Source of the DNA: an uncultured Muribaculaceae bacterium
GTDB lineage: Bacteria > Bacteroidota > Bacteroidia > Bacteroidales > Muribaculaceae
Length of the DNA: 64,000 bases
Direction: 5' to 3'
NCBI GenBank assembly: GCA_910587425.1
Contig: CAJUKU010000004.1
Span: 1 to 64,000 of the forward strand
The notes under the pieces were generated by a model. The model made no database searches, was not told the DNA's origin, and saw nothing but the letters and a program-made list of their open reading frames with translations. The position numbers and the translations under genes were made by a program. Shown in pieces: positions 26,543 to 35,087 of this stretch. The stretch's first letter is position 1. The number at the start of each line of letters is the position of its first letter.

Positions 26543-27214
26543 ATGAATAAAAAAGTAGCTTTAATAGGCGCGAGCGGATTTGTAGGCTCCGCCATACTTA
26601 ACGAGCTTCTGAACCGTGGGTATCAGGTGGAAGCTCTCGTAAATCATCCTGAAAAAATCAAGATACAGAGTCCTCAACTCACAGTAAAAAAAGTTGATGT
26701 CTCTGATGAGCATTCGCTTGAAACAGATCTCAAGGGGTTTGAAAATGTGATAAGCGCGTATAACCCCGGATGGGCTAATCCCAATATATACGAGGAAACT
26801 CTGACGAACTACCCAAAGATACTACGCGCTGCAAAAGCAGCCGGAGTAAAACGCTTGCTTATCGTCGGCGGTGCAGGTACATTGTTCGTAAAACCCGGCG
26901 TGCGTCTTGTTGATACCGGAACTCTGCCAGCCGAGTGGCTCCCGGGTGTGAAATCACTCGGAGAGTTTTATCTGAACACCCTTATTCCTGAAAAGGGTAT
27001 TGACTGGGTATTTTTCTCGCCCGCAGGCAATCTTGGCGATATGGGTGCGAAAGGTCCCGGCAAACGGACCGGAGTGTACCGCCTTGGTAAGGATGATATG
27101 ATTTTCGACAAGGATGGTAACAGTTTCATATCTGTAGAGGATTATGCCAAGGCTATGGTTGACGAGCTTGCCGAGCCGGCACATCACAACGAGCGTTTCA
27201 CAATAGGTTACTGA
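26543..27214 (+). CDS. NAD(P)-binding Rossmann oxidoreductase (NmrA/SDR-like)
   Basis: A 223-aa atypical short-chain dehydrogenase-like protein. The dinucleotide motif GASGFVGSAI lies near residues 9-18, then a short acidic strand KVDVSD, and VKRLLIVGGAGTLF at the usual catalytic strand, without a clear YxxxK pair. Such proteins often bind NADPH as quinone reductases or redox sensors. It is the first gene of the operon opposite HxlR; related NAD(P)H-dependent reductases are common HxlR targets. The next gene starts 9 bases later. Confidence 0.82.
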   Translation: MNKKVALIGASGFVGSAILNELLNRGYQVEALVNHPEKIKIQSPQLTVKKVDVSDEHSLETDLKGFENVISAYNPGWANPNIYEETLTNYPKILRAAKAAGVKRLLIVGGAGTLFVKPGVRLVDTGTLPAEWLPGVKSLGEFYLNTLIPEKGIDWVFFSPAGNLGDMGAKGPGKRTGVYRLGKDDMIFDKDGNSFISVEDYAKAMVDELAEPAHHNERFTIGY

Positions 27215-27223
27215 TCAAAAGTC

Positions 27224-27625
27224 ATGGACGGAAAACTTCATGAAATTTTCAAGCAGAACAAGGATGTAGCTTTCGCGACATCAGTCGACGGCAAGCCCTA
27301 TGTCAGAATCTTCCAGATAATGAAAATCGATGGTGATTCAATCTACTTCGCAACTTCACCTAAGAAAGAGGTGTATGCGCAATTGCGCAAAAATCCAAAC
27401 GTTGCGATCCTTGATCTAAAAGGGGCTTCATTCGCACGTGTATCCGGCAAGATAGATTTCGACATACCTGATGAGATCCAGCGCGAGATTTTCGACACTA
27501 ATCCTGTATTGCCCCATCTGTATAAATCATACACGGACCTGGTGTATCTCAGACTTCCGGCAGAATCGGCTGATTATTTCGATCTACGCACAAATCCACC
27601 GACATTAGTTCACTATGACTTCTGA
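27224..27625 (+). CDS. Pyridoxamine 5'-phosphate oxidase-like FMN-binding protein
   Basis: A 133-aa split-barrel flavin protein. N-terminal FATSVDGKPYVRIFQIMKID and the middle strand IYFATSPKKEVYAQLRKNP match the PPOX-like fold that binds FMN as a dimer. It lacks the full PdxH set, so it is more likely a flavin reductase or F420/FMN-type oxidoreductase than a vitamin B6 enzyme. It overlaps the macrodomain gene by 11 bases. Its place between a Rossmann oxidoreductase and ADP-ribosylation enzymes points to a redox role. Confidence 0.82.
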   Translation: MDGKLHEIFKQNKDVAFATSVDGKPYVRIFQIMKIDGDSIYFATSPKKEVYAQLRKNPNVAILDLKGASFARVSGKIDFDIPDEIQREIFDTNPVLPHLYKSYTDLVYLRLPAESADYFDLRTNPPTLVHYDF

Positions 27626-28412
27626 AAAAGAACGACTTGACGCATTGCTCAGGGCACTCCTTATGGAGCGTCCTGAGTATGCCCATATCGCTATTCCGGA
27701 AACAATAGCAGGAAAACGGGATCTGCTGCGATCGCTCATGAATGTGCGGCAGCCGGAACCATTGCCGGCAGAAACGTTGCAGATGCAGGACGACGAACTT
27801 GCCGTACAGAGGGAAGAGAAGGGAGTGGTAACGCTTGATTCTATCAAACCGTCACCACGAGCACCGATGCTGAGATTATGGCAGGGTGACATAACCCGTC
27901 TGAAAGTGGATGCGATAGTCAATGCCGCCAATTCACAGATGCTCGGTTGCTTCGTGCCGATGCACAGATGTATCGATAATGCCATCCACTCAGCGGCGGG
28001 CATGGAGCTGCGGCAGGAGTGTGCAGATATAATGAATGCACAAGGACATGCCGAGCCGACCGGCTCAGCCAAGATCACACGTGGATACAACCTACCGGCT
28101 AATTGGGTAATCCATACCGTAGGTCCGATTGTGTATGGTGACCGTCCGACAGAACAGGATTGTCGGTTGCTTGCAGATTGCTACAGAAGCTGTCTTGAGC
28201 TTGCCATAGAAAAGCGGCTGACCTCTTTAGCTTTCTGCTGCATATCGACAGGTGAATTCCGTTTCCCAAATTCCGACGCGGCGGAGATTGCAGTATCTAC
28301 GGTTTTGGATTTCGTCGATACACACCCTGATTCCACGTTACAGGCAATAGTCTTTGATGTGTTCAAAGACGTGGATTATTCATTATATAAGCGACTACTG
28401 GGATATGAATGA
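27615..28412 (+). CDS. Zinc-containing macrodomain protein-ADP-ribose hydrolase
   Basis: A 265-aa protein. The N-terminal helical extension (1-80) is followed by a macrodomain (about 84-265). ADP-ribose binding motifs are GDIT (91-94), NAAN (103-106) and the ISTGEF loop (210-215). C112, H117 and C119 in GCFVPMHRC mark the Zn-macro subclass. That class removes ADP-ribose from proteins modified by its partner class M sirtuin in streptococci and staphylococci. The sirtuin gene overlaps it by 8 bases, matching that partnership. Confidence 0.92.
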   Translation: MTSEKERLDALLRALLMERPEYAHIAIPETIAGKRDLLRSLMNVRQPEPLPAETLQMQDDELAVQREEKGVVTLDSIKPSPRAPMLRLWQGDITRLKVDAIVNAANSQMLGCFVPMHRCIDNAIHSAAGMELRQECADIMNAQGHAEPTGSAKITRGYNLPANWVIHTVGPIVYGDRPTEQDCRLLADCYRSCLELAIEKRLTSLAFCCISTGEFRFPNSDAAEIAVSTVLDFVDTHPDSTLQAIVFDVFKDVDYSLYKRLLGYE

Positions 28413-29250
28413 TTTTGAAGAGAGAATAAAAGCGGCAAAGATGCGTCTCAAGGATGCTGATGCAGTTGTGGTGGGTGCCGGTGCAGGACTATCGGCAGCA
28501 GCCGGACTGGACTACTCCGGTCCTGAATTCCGAAAAGAATTTGCCGACTATATTGAAAAATATGGATTCCCGGATCTATATTCGTCGAGTTTCCATGAAT
28601 TCAAAACGGAGGAGGAACGTTGGGCACGCTGGGCGCGCCATATAGATTTCATCAGGTTCCGACCAGATGCCATGGAACTATACAAAGAACTGTATGATCT
28701 GGTAAAAACGAAGAATTATTTCGTAATAACGACAAACGTAGATGCCCAGTTCCGCAAAGCTGGGTTTGATCCTGCCCGTATATTTGAAGTACAAGGTGAC
28801 TACGGACAGATGCAATGTGCTGTCGGGTGCCATCAGAAGTTATATTCCGACAAGGATGTGGTGAAGGAAATAGTCAAGCATTCGCATGATCTCACAGTAG
28901 ACTCAAAATATATTCCCAAATGCCCAGTCTGCGGAGGGAATATGGATGTACATGTGCGTAAGAATCAATTTTTCGTGCAGGATGAAGCGTGGTATGAATC
29001 AGCCGAACGTTACGAGGAGTTCATGAAGCGCTACGCTGACAATGGAACTGTAGCGCTGCTTGAACTCGGCATCGGATATAACACTCCCACCATAATACGA
29101 TATCCGTTTGAACGGATTGTGTTCAACAACCCACATGCAACGCTTATACGTCTGAATGCCGAGTATCCGCATGGTCCGCAAGAGACAGCCTCGCGCACAA
29201 TATCTTTCACTGAGAATATGAATGATGTAATTGAAAAACTAAGTAAATAA
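28405..29250 (+). CDS. Macrodomain-linked class M sirtuin (SirTM-like ADP-ribosyltransferase)
   Basis: A 281-aa Sir2-family protein. The NAD-binding GAGAGLSAAAGLDY lies at 24-37, TTNVDAQF carries the conserved Asn111, and a four-Cys zinc site is present (C138, C142, C173, C176). The catalytic His of ordinary sirtuins is replaced by Gln130 in FEVQGD, and Arg185 follows the zinc site. Both are hallmarks of the class M sirtuins that ADP-ribosylate proteins instead of deacetylating them. The start at 28405 is chosen because the frame upstream lies inside the macrodomain gene. The known lipoylated target protein and lipoate ligase genes of the Gram-positive operons are not present here. Confidence 0.9.
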   Translation: MNDFEERIKAAKMRLKDADAVVVGAGAGLSAAAGLDYSGPEFRKEFADYIEKYGFPDLYSSSFHEFKTEEERWARWARHIDFIRFRPDAMELYKELYDLVKTKNYFVITTNVDAQFRKAGFDPARIFEVQGDYGQMQCAVGCHQKLYSDKDVVKEIVKHSHDLTVDSKYIPKCPVCGGNMDVHVRKNQFFVQDEAWYESAERYEEFMKRYADNGTVALLELGIGYNTPTIIRYPFERIVFNNPHATLIRLNAEYPHGPQETASRTISFTENMNDVIEKLSK

Positions 29251-30791
29251 TGAATAACAAGATACTGGCTATTTCTTTATTAGCCGCATCCGGAGCAATG
29301 ACGGTAAGCGCACAGAAGAACGCTCTACAATTTAATCCCAACGACTTCACCATACAGACACTTACTATGCCTGACGGGGAGAAAGTAACGTACAAAGCGT
29401 ACGAAGGCATATATTATGTCACCAATGTGGAAGACTCTACGTATCAGACACTCAATATATACGTTCCTGAGCGTATGACTGAGAAAAGTGATGTGCCGAT
29501 ACTTCTGCGGACATATATTGGCGGATATGCGGCGTCGACCGCGAAAGCGCCATCAGCTACCGATGCCACAGGGCGTGCGCTTAAAGAGGGTTACGTGGTG
29601 TGTATCCCCGGGTCAAGAGGTTCAAATTCGACTGTCGTACGCGATGGAAAAAACGTATATACAGGGACGGCTCCCAATGGTTTACTTGACCTGAAGGCTG
29701 CCGTGCGATACCTACGTTATAATGACGAACTCATTCCTGGCAATTCCGAGCTGATAGTCTCGGATGGCACAAGTGCAGGCGGAGCCATGTCGGCACTCCT
29801 GGGAGCTACTGGCAACGCCCCGGAATATGAGCCATACCTGAAGAGAATGGGTGCTGCCGATGTGCGTGATGATGTATACGCATCAATATGCTATTGCCCG
29901 ATCACGGATCTTAATCATGCCGATATGGAATATGAATGGCTCTACGGATGCACGAACCGTGGCGTGCGACATCTTGATGATCGGCAAATAGAGATATCGG
30001 AAGAACTTGCCACGGAATGTCCCGCCTACATAAACTCTCTCGGATTAAGGGATAGAGATGGTGCATTGATCACGGCAGACAATTACAAAGATTACCTTAA
30101 GGGGTTCCTTATGGAATCAGCTCACCGTGCGTTGCAGGAAGGTTGTGAGATTCCGGATACTATAGGATTCACTTTATATCAGGATAGAAAAGGTCCAATG
30201 GGTGATGGACCGATGGGTGGCAGACCATCACGAAATGATGGTGACATGCCGTTTGCTGACGGAAGGGGAGCTCCTTCATTCGGTCCCGGCAATGCACCTC
30301 GATTCAACCGTTCCTCAGATTTTGTCACATCGCTTGACCTTGACAGATATCTGAGCTATGTAGCATCGGTGACTCCACTCAAGACCCCTCCGGCATTTGA
30401 CCAGATGGGTGTGCTGATTGATATGCCTTCTCCAGAGAACAAAGTGTTCGGTAATCAGGATGGTGCCCCGGCAAACTTCACAGACTTCAGCCTACGTCAC
30501 CGACTTGATGATCCGTCGGCTACACTTGGAGAGGATATGGTAAAAAGAGTAGCGATAATGAATCCGATGAATTATATCGGTACGGACAAGTCGACAGTCG
30601 CCGCAAACTGGTATATAAGACATGGTGCAAAGGATCGTGACACTTCATTCCTTGTGCCTGTGAATCTTGCAACACGACTGATGAATACAGGGAAGAACGT
30701 AGACTTTTTCCTTCCCTGGAACCGACCGCATTCAGGGGATTACAATCTTGACGATCTATTCCGTTGGATAGAACGGACTCTTGTACGTTAA
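29250..30791 (+). CDS. Secreted alpha/beta hydrolase, subtype B tannase-like
   Basis: A 513-aa protein with a signal peptide (1-21, VSA-Q). The esterase core has the nucleophile elbow GTSAGG (Ser175) and the oxyanion strand LLRTYIGGY. It resembles subtype B tannase/feruloyl-esterase-like proteins of gut anaerobes that hydrolyse gallate esters. A Gly/Met/Pro-rich insertion (about 315-345) is unusual. Its ATG overlaps the sirtuin stop by one base, tying it to the ADP-ribosylation operon. Substrate is inferred from family likeness only. Confidence 0.75.
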   Translation: MNNKILAISLLAASGAMTVSAQKNALQFNPNDFTIQTLTMPDGEKVTYKAYEGIYYVTNVEDSTYQTLNIYVPERMTEKSDVPILLRTYIGGYAASTAKAPSATDATGRALKEGYVVCIPGSRGSNSTVVRDGKNVYTGTAPNGLLDLKAAVRYLRYNDELIPGNSELIVSDGTSAGGAMSALLGATGNAPEYEPYLKRMGAADVRDDVYASICYCPITDLNHADMEYEWLYGCTNRGVRHLDDRQIEISEELATECPAYINSLGLRDRDGALITADNYKDYLKGFLMESAHRALQEGCEIPDTIGFTLYQDRKGPMGDGPMGGRPSRNDGDMPFADGRGAPSFGPGNAPRFNRSSDFVTSLDLDRYLSYVASVTPLKTPPAFDQMGVLIDMPSPENKVFGNQDGAPANFTDFSLRHRLDDPSATLGEDMVKRVAIMNPMNYIGTDKSTVAANWYIRHGAKDRDTSFLVPVNLATRLMNTGKNVDFFLPWNRPHSGDYNLDDLFRWIERTLVR

Positions 30792-30810
30792 CGCCCTTCT
30801 ATACAGATAA

Positions 30811-30853
30811 AAAAAGCCGGTGTGTCAAAGTTCGATTGACACACCGGCTTTTT
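30811..30853. terminator. Strong terminator ending the sirtuin operon
   Basis: An 18-base perfect stem: the left arm (30811-30828) begins AAAAAGCCGG and the right arm (30836-30853) ends CCGGCTTTTT, with a 7-base loop. A-run and T-run on either side make it bidirectional, also serving the convergent monooxygenase gene. Confidence 0.9.
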
Positions 30854-30871
30854 ATTTGTTCTAATATTGTC

Positions 30872-31147
30872 TCAGAAAGAGAACGTCTCGAGTTTCATTT
30901 GTGCAAGAGAGCGCATTTTGCCGACCTCGGTGACAAATTCAGCTGACGCGCTGTGAGCGTCCAATGCGTTCTGATCAAGCCATGTCTCGCAAATCATGAG
31001 GACATCCGGACGGGTTGCGCTTTCGAAAACATCGTAAGCTATGCAACCAGTCTGCTTAAGCGATGCCTCAGTGAGACGTTTTGCTGCTTCGAGTACTTCC
31101 TGACGGTGCTCAGACGACACCTGTATGAAACAATTGAGTCTTAACAT
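30872..31147 (-). CDS. Antibiotic biosynthesis monooxygenase (ABM) domain protein
   Basis: A 91-aa single ABM-fold protein (dimeric alpha-beta barrel). It begins MLRLNCFIQVSSEHRQEV and contains TGCIAYDVFESATRPDVLMICETWLD, the usual two-strand core. Small members act as quinol monooxygenases or cofactor-free oxidoreductases; the substrate is unknown. The ATG at 31147 is used because upstream sequence does not resemble the family. It lies 22 bases after folE and is probably the last gene of that run. Confidence 0.82.
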   Translation of the reverse strand: MLRLNCFIQVSSEHRQEVLEAAKRLTEASLKQTGCIAYDVFESATRPDVLMICETWLDQNALDAHSASAEFVTEVGKMRSLAQMKLETFSF

Positions 31148-31169
31148 ATCTATGTAGGGTTTGGGGTTA

Positions 31170-31751
31170 TTATATCTTGATTGACTGAAGGAATTCCTGA
31201 CGGAGTGTGGCATCGGTTGTGAATACACCACATGTAGACAAAGTAGTAGTAGATGAATCCTGTTTCTCGACTCCACGCATCTTCATGCATAAATGCTCTC
31301 CGGTAATAGTGACTATGACTCCACGCGCGCCAACAGCTTTCTCCACTGCACGGCAGATCTCATGAGTGAGGCGCTCCTGTACCTGCAGACGACGTGCATA
31401 CAGATTGACTATGCGTGCGAGCTTACTGAGCCCGATCATTCGTCCTTTGGGTATGTACCCGATGCTAACGCGTCCGAAGAAGGGGAGTATGTGATGTTCG
31501 CAAAATGAATAGTACTCAATGTCGCGTACGGTGATCATCTGGTCGCCCGGACATGAGAAAACGGCATCGCCAACCACATCGGCAAGATTCTCGCGATAGC
31601 CTTGTGTGGCGTAATATAGTGCTTTTGCTGCGCGCTGCGGTGTTTTCAGCAGACCCTCGCGCGTAGGATCCTCACCAAGGAGAGTTATGATTTGTTCGAG
31701 ATGACCGGCTATCTGCCGGATTGTCTGTTCTGGATATTCTATCTGATCCAT
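31170..31751 (-). CDS. folE: GTP cyclohydrolase I
   Basis: A 193-aa enzyme converting GTP to dihydroneopterin triphosphate, the first step of folate synthesis. Zinc ligands are visible as C84 and H87 in FCEHHILPF and C155 in GEHLCMKMRG. The C-terminal STTTLSTCGVF is typical. It follows the SPOR gene by 11 bases in the conserved Bacteroidales tpiA-SPOR-folE order. Confidence 0.96.
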   Translation of the reverse strand: MDQIEYPEQTIRQIAGHLEQIITLLGEDPTREGLLKTPQRAAKALYYATQGYRENLADVVGDAVFSCPGDQMITVRDIEYYSFCEHHILPFFGRVSIGYIPKGRMIGLSKLARIVNLYARRLQVQERLTHEICRAVEKAVGARGVIVTITGEHLCMKMRGVEKQDSSTTTLSTCGVFTTDATLRQEFLQSIKI

Positions 31752-31762
31752 TTTATTGGCGG

Positions 31763-32290
31763 TCAGTTTGTCAGATTTATGCGGTCGCGCACAACCCTTA
31801 TCTCCTTTGCATATGACGGGAATGCCCGGCGTATTTCCTCGGCGGCATCGTCGGCTTCGCGCTTCGTGCGGAAATCACCCACTTTCAGACGCCAGTAGGG
31901 TGATGTATAGCTGACATACGTGCGCATTTCAGGAAAACGCTCGCTTATGTTGCGTGATTTTGCCCTGGCTTCATTTCTTGCGGTAGAAGCGTTGTTGTCG
32001 GAGAATACCTGCACGCGGTAGCCGGCGATACGTGTGTGTGCCGGTGTTGCCGAAGTAGCATTGCTTTCCGCTGAGGCAGTCTCCTCATCCTGCTGTACAG
32101 TCTCATGGTTGGTCACCGAGCTATTATTCAGTAAGCGCGCCAATGCTTCGGGCTGCTTAATGGTGTTTACACCATCAGCTGTGATATGACCTACTATGCC
32201 GGTGGTATCGCTGACTGCTGAGGTCTGCGCACCAGCGGTGAAACCGATAGCGGCAATTATTAACGTGAATGTGAAGCGTATGTAGGGCAT
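31763..32290 (-). CDS. SPOR domain-containing envelope protein
   Basis: A 175-aa protein with an N-terminal signal peptide (1-21, ending in AGAQ). A low-complexity Thr/Ala/Glu-rich linker (about 50-85) leads to a C-terminal SPOR domain (about 88-168, containing YRVQVFSDNN and YWRLKVGDFRTKREAD). SPOR domains bind denuded septal peptidoglycan, so it is probably exported and division-associated. It lies between the tpiA terminator and folE. Confidence 0.88.
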   Translation of the reverse strand: MPYIRFTFTLIIAAIGFTAGAQTSAVSDTTGIVGHITADGVNTIKQPEALARLLNNSSVTNHETVQQDEETASAESNATSATPAHTRIAGYRVQVFSDNNASTARNEARAKSRNISERFPEMRTYVSYTSPYWRLKVGDFRTKREADDAAEEIRRAFPSYAKEIRVVRDRINLTN

Positions 32291-32312
32291 AGCGTAATTT
32301 TAGTAAAAAACA

Positions 32313-32345
32313 GACCACAAAAATACGAAAAATATTTTTGTGGTC
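32313..32345 (-). terminator. AT-rich perfect hairpin after tpiA
   Basis: GACCACAAAAATA (32313-32325) pairs with TATTTTTGTGGTC (32333-32345). Read on the minus strand it is followed by TGTTTTTT, so it should terminate tpiA transcripts. Each arm also contains TATTTTTG, a perfect -7 box; on the minus strand this faces the SPOR gene. Confidence 0.7.
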
Positions 32346-32379
32346 GTGTTTTGATTGGGTAAATTCGTCAGTTCACCGT

Positions 32380-33135
32380 TCAGAAAGCGGTTACGATGCC
32401 CATGAATGATTCAGCGTCGAGCGATGCGCCACCGATGAGACCTCCGTCAACGTCGGGCTTCGCGAAGAGAGCCTTTGCATTTGAGGGCTTGCAGCTGCCA
32501 CCGTAAAGGATGCTTGTGTTGTTGGCAACTTCCTCACCATACTTCTTAGCGATCGTGCTGCGGATGAATGCGTGCATTTCCTGTGCCTGGTCGTCGGTAG
32601 CGGTCTTGCCGGTTCCGATAGCCCATACAGGCTCGTAGGCGAGAATGAGTTTTGAGAACTCAGCTGCTGAGAGTCCGAAGAGAGCGTCCTCGATCTGTGA
32701 CTTAACCACGTCGAGGTATGAGCCGTTCTCACGCTGCTCGAGCACTTCGCCGATGCAGAAAATGGGAGTGAGATTGTTGTCGAGGGCAAGTGCCACTTTC
32801 TCGCGGAGAGTCTCGGCTGTCTCGCCATAGTACTGGCGGCGCTCCGAGTGACCGAGGATGACGTATTTAGCACCGGTAGATGCTACCATAGCCGCGCTCA
32901 CTTCGCCGGTGTATGCTCCGGACTTGTGGTCAGCACAGTTCTCAGCTCCGAGTCCGAGACGGGCGGGATCGATAACGGCATTGACAGATGCGAGGTGTGT
33001 GAAGGGCACACAGATGATCACATCACAATTTGCCTCAACGCCTTTGAGGGCTTCGTTGACGTCCTTTGCCAGTCCAACACCTTCCTCGAGGGTGGTGTTC
33101 ATCTTCCAGTTGCCTGCGACGATGTTTTTTCTCAT
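32380..33135 (-). CDS. tpiA: Triosephosphate isomerase
   Basis: A 251-aa glycolytic TIM barrel. Catalytic residues are in place: Lys11 in GNWKMN, His96 in GHSERR and Glu168 in AYEPVWAIGTGK. The ATG at 33135 gives the standard MRKNIVAGNWKMN N-terminus. It follows the DoxX-type membrane protein gene by about 75 bases. A TATATTTG box on the minus strand (33203-33210) is a possible promoter. Confidence 0.97.
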   Translation of the reverse strand: MRKNIVAGNWKMNTTLEEGVGLAKDVNEALKGVEANCDVIICVPFTHLASVNAVIDPARLGLGAENCADHKSGAYTGEVSAAMVASTGAKYVILGHSERRQYYGETAETLREKVALALDNNLTPIFCIGEVLEQRENGSYLDVVKSQIEDALFGLSAAEFSKLILAYEPVWAIGTGKTATDDQAQEMHAFIRSTIAKKYGEEVANNTSILYGGSCKPSNAKALFAKPDVDGGLIGGASLDAESFMGIVTAF

Positions 33136-33211
33136 TGTTCGTATATTGTTAAGTTGATGATTGTTAATGTCGGGCACCGGTTATGCGGTGCTTTTCAGAG
33201 TGCAAATATAA

Positions 33212-34507
33212 TCAATTTTTCCGGTGCGTGCGCTGTATTTCCTTAATTTTATGCCTCCAACGCAGAAGCCTGCCGCTCCGGTCGAGCAGGAACAGGACAG
33301 CAAGGACGCTTATCAGTATCAGCGTGAAATTGCGTGCGGTGCGCGGACCGTCGAAATCGAGCGTTTCAAATTCAGGGAATGTATCCGGAGTTTCAAAGAT
33401 ATCAGGATCGACCGACGCTGCGGTACGCTTCCAAAGGATCTTGCCATCGCGCAGCCCGACAAGAGCCATTGTGCCACGCACAAGTTCCTTCAGCATGGTT
33501 CCCTCTGCTGCATATACTGGGTAATCAGCCATCGACAGATCAGTCCAGTCGGCAACATCATCCTTACCTCCCGCGATAATTGCCGCCATGCTACCGCCAC
33601 GATATGCCATGTATGCGTTGAGTTCATTGAGCAGGTAGGTATAGGATACGTCGGCACGGTCGTATTCAGGTATTATAGCCAGAATCTCCTCGCCTTCGGG
33701 CGCCACGACAGATGCGGTCACATCATCGTTGCCATCGAGCACTACGAATTGGGTAGGGGAGGACGCAGATGCATTGCGCGGCTCTATGCGCTCCACGTAT
33801 GTCCACGTAGAGTCGGGAAGCGCCGTTACGGGGAATTCGCGCTTCTCACCATCGCGTTCGTAAACGAACAGTATCTCCTCATCGGCTACGGAATCATCGC
33901 TATCGTCTTCGACAAGTGAACGTCCGACAGGGAAAGAGCGGAAATCAACAAGCGGCTGAAGATTATATCCGATGAACGACACAAGCAGTATGTAGGCGGA
34001 TGTAATGACAACTACCAGCCACTGGACATAGGCTCCGAAGAGACCTGACACACGGCTGTTATAGACAGCAAGAAATGCCAATGCGGCAGTGATGAGTATA
34101 TTCTTGAAGAATGTTGCCCCATTGCTTATGTGCATGAAATCGCCGAAACAGCCACAGTCCGATACAGGATCGGCTATATATATATATCCGGTGAGAGGCA
34201 ACATCACTGCCATCATGGCAAGCATGAGCCAGACGGCACTGCGCCTGTAGCAGCCGAGAAGAAGCATGCAGCCGAGAAGGAACTCGACTGATGATATGAG
34301 GGTAGCGGCGCTAAGCACGAGGGAGCGGGGCTGCATCATGTCCCATAGACGCAGATATTCCTCAATCTTGAAGATGAAGCCCCAAGGGTCGTGGGCTTTT
34401 GCAAAGCCACTTATTATAAATGTAGCTCCGACGACAATGCGCAATACCCAGACGATCAACGGAAGTATCCGTTTCCACCGTTCACTCTCAGTCAGCCTTG
34501 ACAGCAT
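33212..34507 (-). CDS. BT_3928-type DoxX/MauE-like membrane protein
   Basis: A 431-aa protein. The N-terminal DoxX/MauE-like membrane domain has four or five helices (about 12-185) and the paired Cys CGCFGDF. After a long extracytoplasmic region (about 195-390), which includes a mostly beta segment, a final transmembrane helix (about 398-415) precedes a very basic tail. It matches the conserved protein found between DUF1599 and tpiA in Bacteroidales; a role in quinone or thiol redox at the membrane is inferred from the MauE/DoxX fold. It overlaps the DUF1599 gene by 20 bases. Confidence 0.85.
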   Translation of the reverse strand: MLSRLTESERWKRILPLIVWVLRIVVGATFIISGFAKAHDPWGFIFKIEEYLRLWDMMQPRSLVLSAATLISSVEFLLGCMLLLGCYRRSAVWLMLAMMAVMLPLTGYIYIADPVSDCGCFGDFMHISNGATFFKNILITAALAFLAVYNSRVSGLFGAYVQWLVVVITSAYILLVSFIGYNLQPLVDFRSFPVGRSLVEDDSDDSVADEEILFVYERDGEKREFPVTALPDSTWTYVERIEPRNASASSPTQFVVLDGNDDVTASVVAPEGEEILAIIPEYDRADVSYTYLLNELNAYMAYRGGSMAAIIAGGKDDVADWTDLSMADYPVYAAEGTMLKELVRGTMALVGLRDGKILWKRTAASVDPDIFETPDTFPEFETLDFDGPRTARNFTLILISVLAVLFLLDRSGRLLRWRHKIKEIQRTHRKN

Positions 34508-35087
34508 CGGAAGTGAGTTTGATTATTGCAAACACGGCGTAGTTGACCATATCAAGGTAGTTGGCATCTATACCTTCCGACACCTCAGTATGCCCGTCGT
34601 GATCCTCAATCTGCTTTGTGCGGTTTATCTTTGTGAGGATCATGTCGGTGTAAGAGTTGACGCGCATGCCGCGCCACGCCTCGTCGTAGTCATGATTTTT
34701 GGCTATCATCAGATCGCGCGCGCGACGTGCCTGACGATCATACAGCTCCATCGCACGGTCGGATGGAATATCGGTGGTGTCGGCAGCCCCGAGCTCCAAT
34801 TGTATGATACCGACCAGACCATAGTTGACAATCGCCATGAACTCAGGGAGAATGCCTTCATCGACCATAGCACAGCGTTTGGTCTCAAGCGAACGTATGC
34901 GTTTTGCCTTTATGAATATCTGGTCTGTGACCGATTCCGGGCGCATTATACGCCATGAAGCACCATAATCGTTTAATTTTCTACGGAATATATCGCGACA
35001 TGCGGCAAGCGCAGACTCAAATTCACGGTTTGTACGGGCGTTGTCGCTGCTTTTTATATCTTCGGCATTATGTATATGATCGGTCAT
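34488..35087 (-). CDS. DUF1599 protein with two internal repeats
   Basis: A 199-aa protein made of two homologous halves of about 80 residues. The first holds KLNDYGASWRIMRPESVTDQI and the second NHDYDEAWRGMRVNSYTDMI in equivalent positions, each ending in a helix with VNYGLVGII or VNYAVFAII. This is the DUF1599 layout, related to nucleotide-handling all-alpha folds; the function is unknown. It starts the conserved block leading to tpiA and folE. A possible promoter (TTTC, 19 bases, TAAATTTG, minus strand, 35107-35137) lies just upstream. Confidence 0.88.
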   Translation of the reverse strand: MTDHIHNAEDIKSSDNARTNREFESALAACRDIFRRKLNDYGASWRIMRPESVTDQIFIKAKRIRSLETKRCAMVDEGILPEFMAIVNYGLVGIIQLELGAADTTDIPSDRAMELYDRQARRARDLMIAKNHDYDEAWRGMRVNSYTDMILTKINRTKQIEDHDGHTEVSEGIDANYLDMVNYAVFAIIKLTSDAVKAD

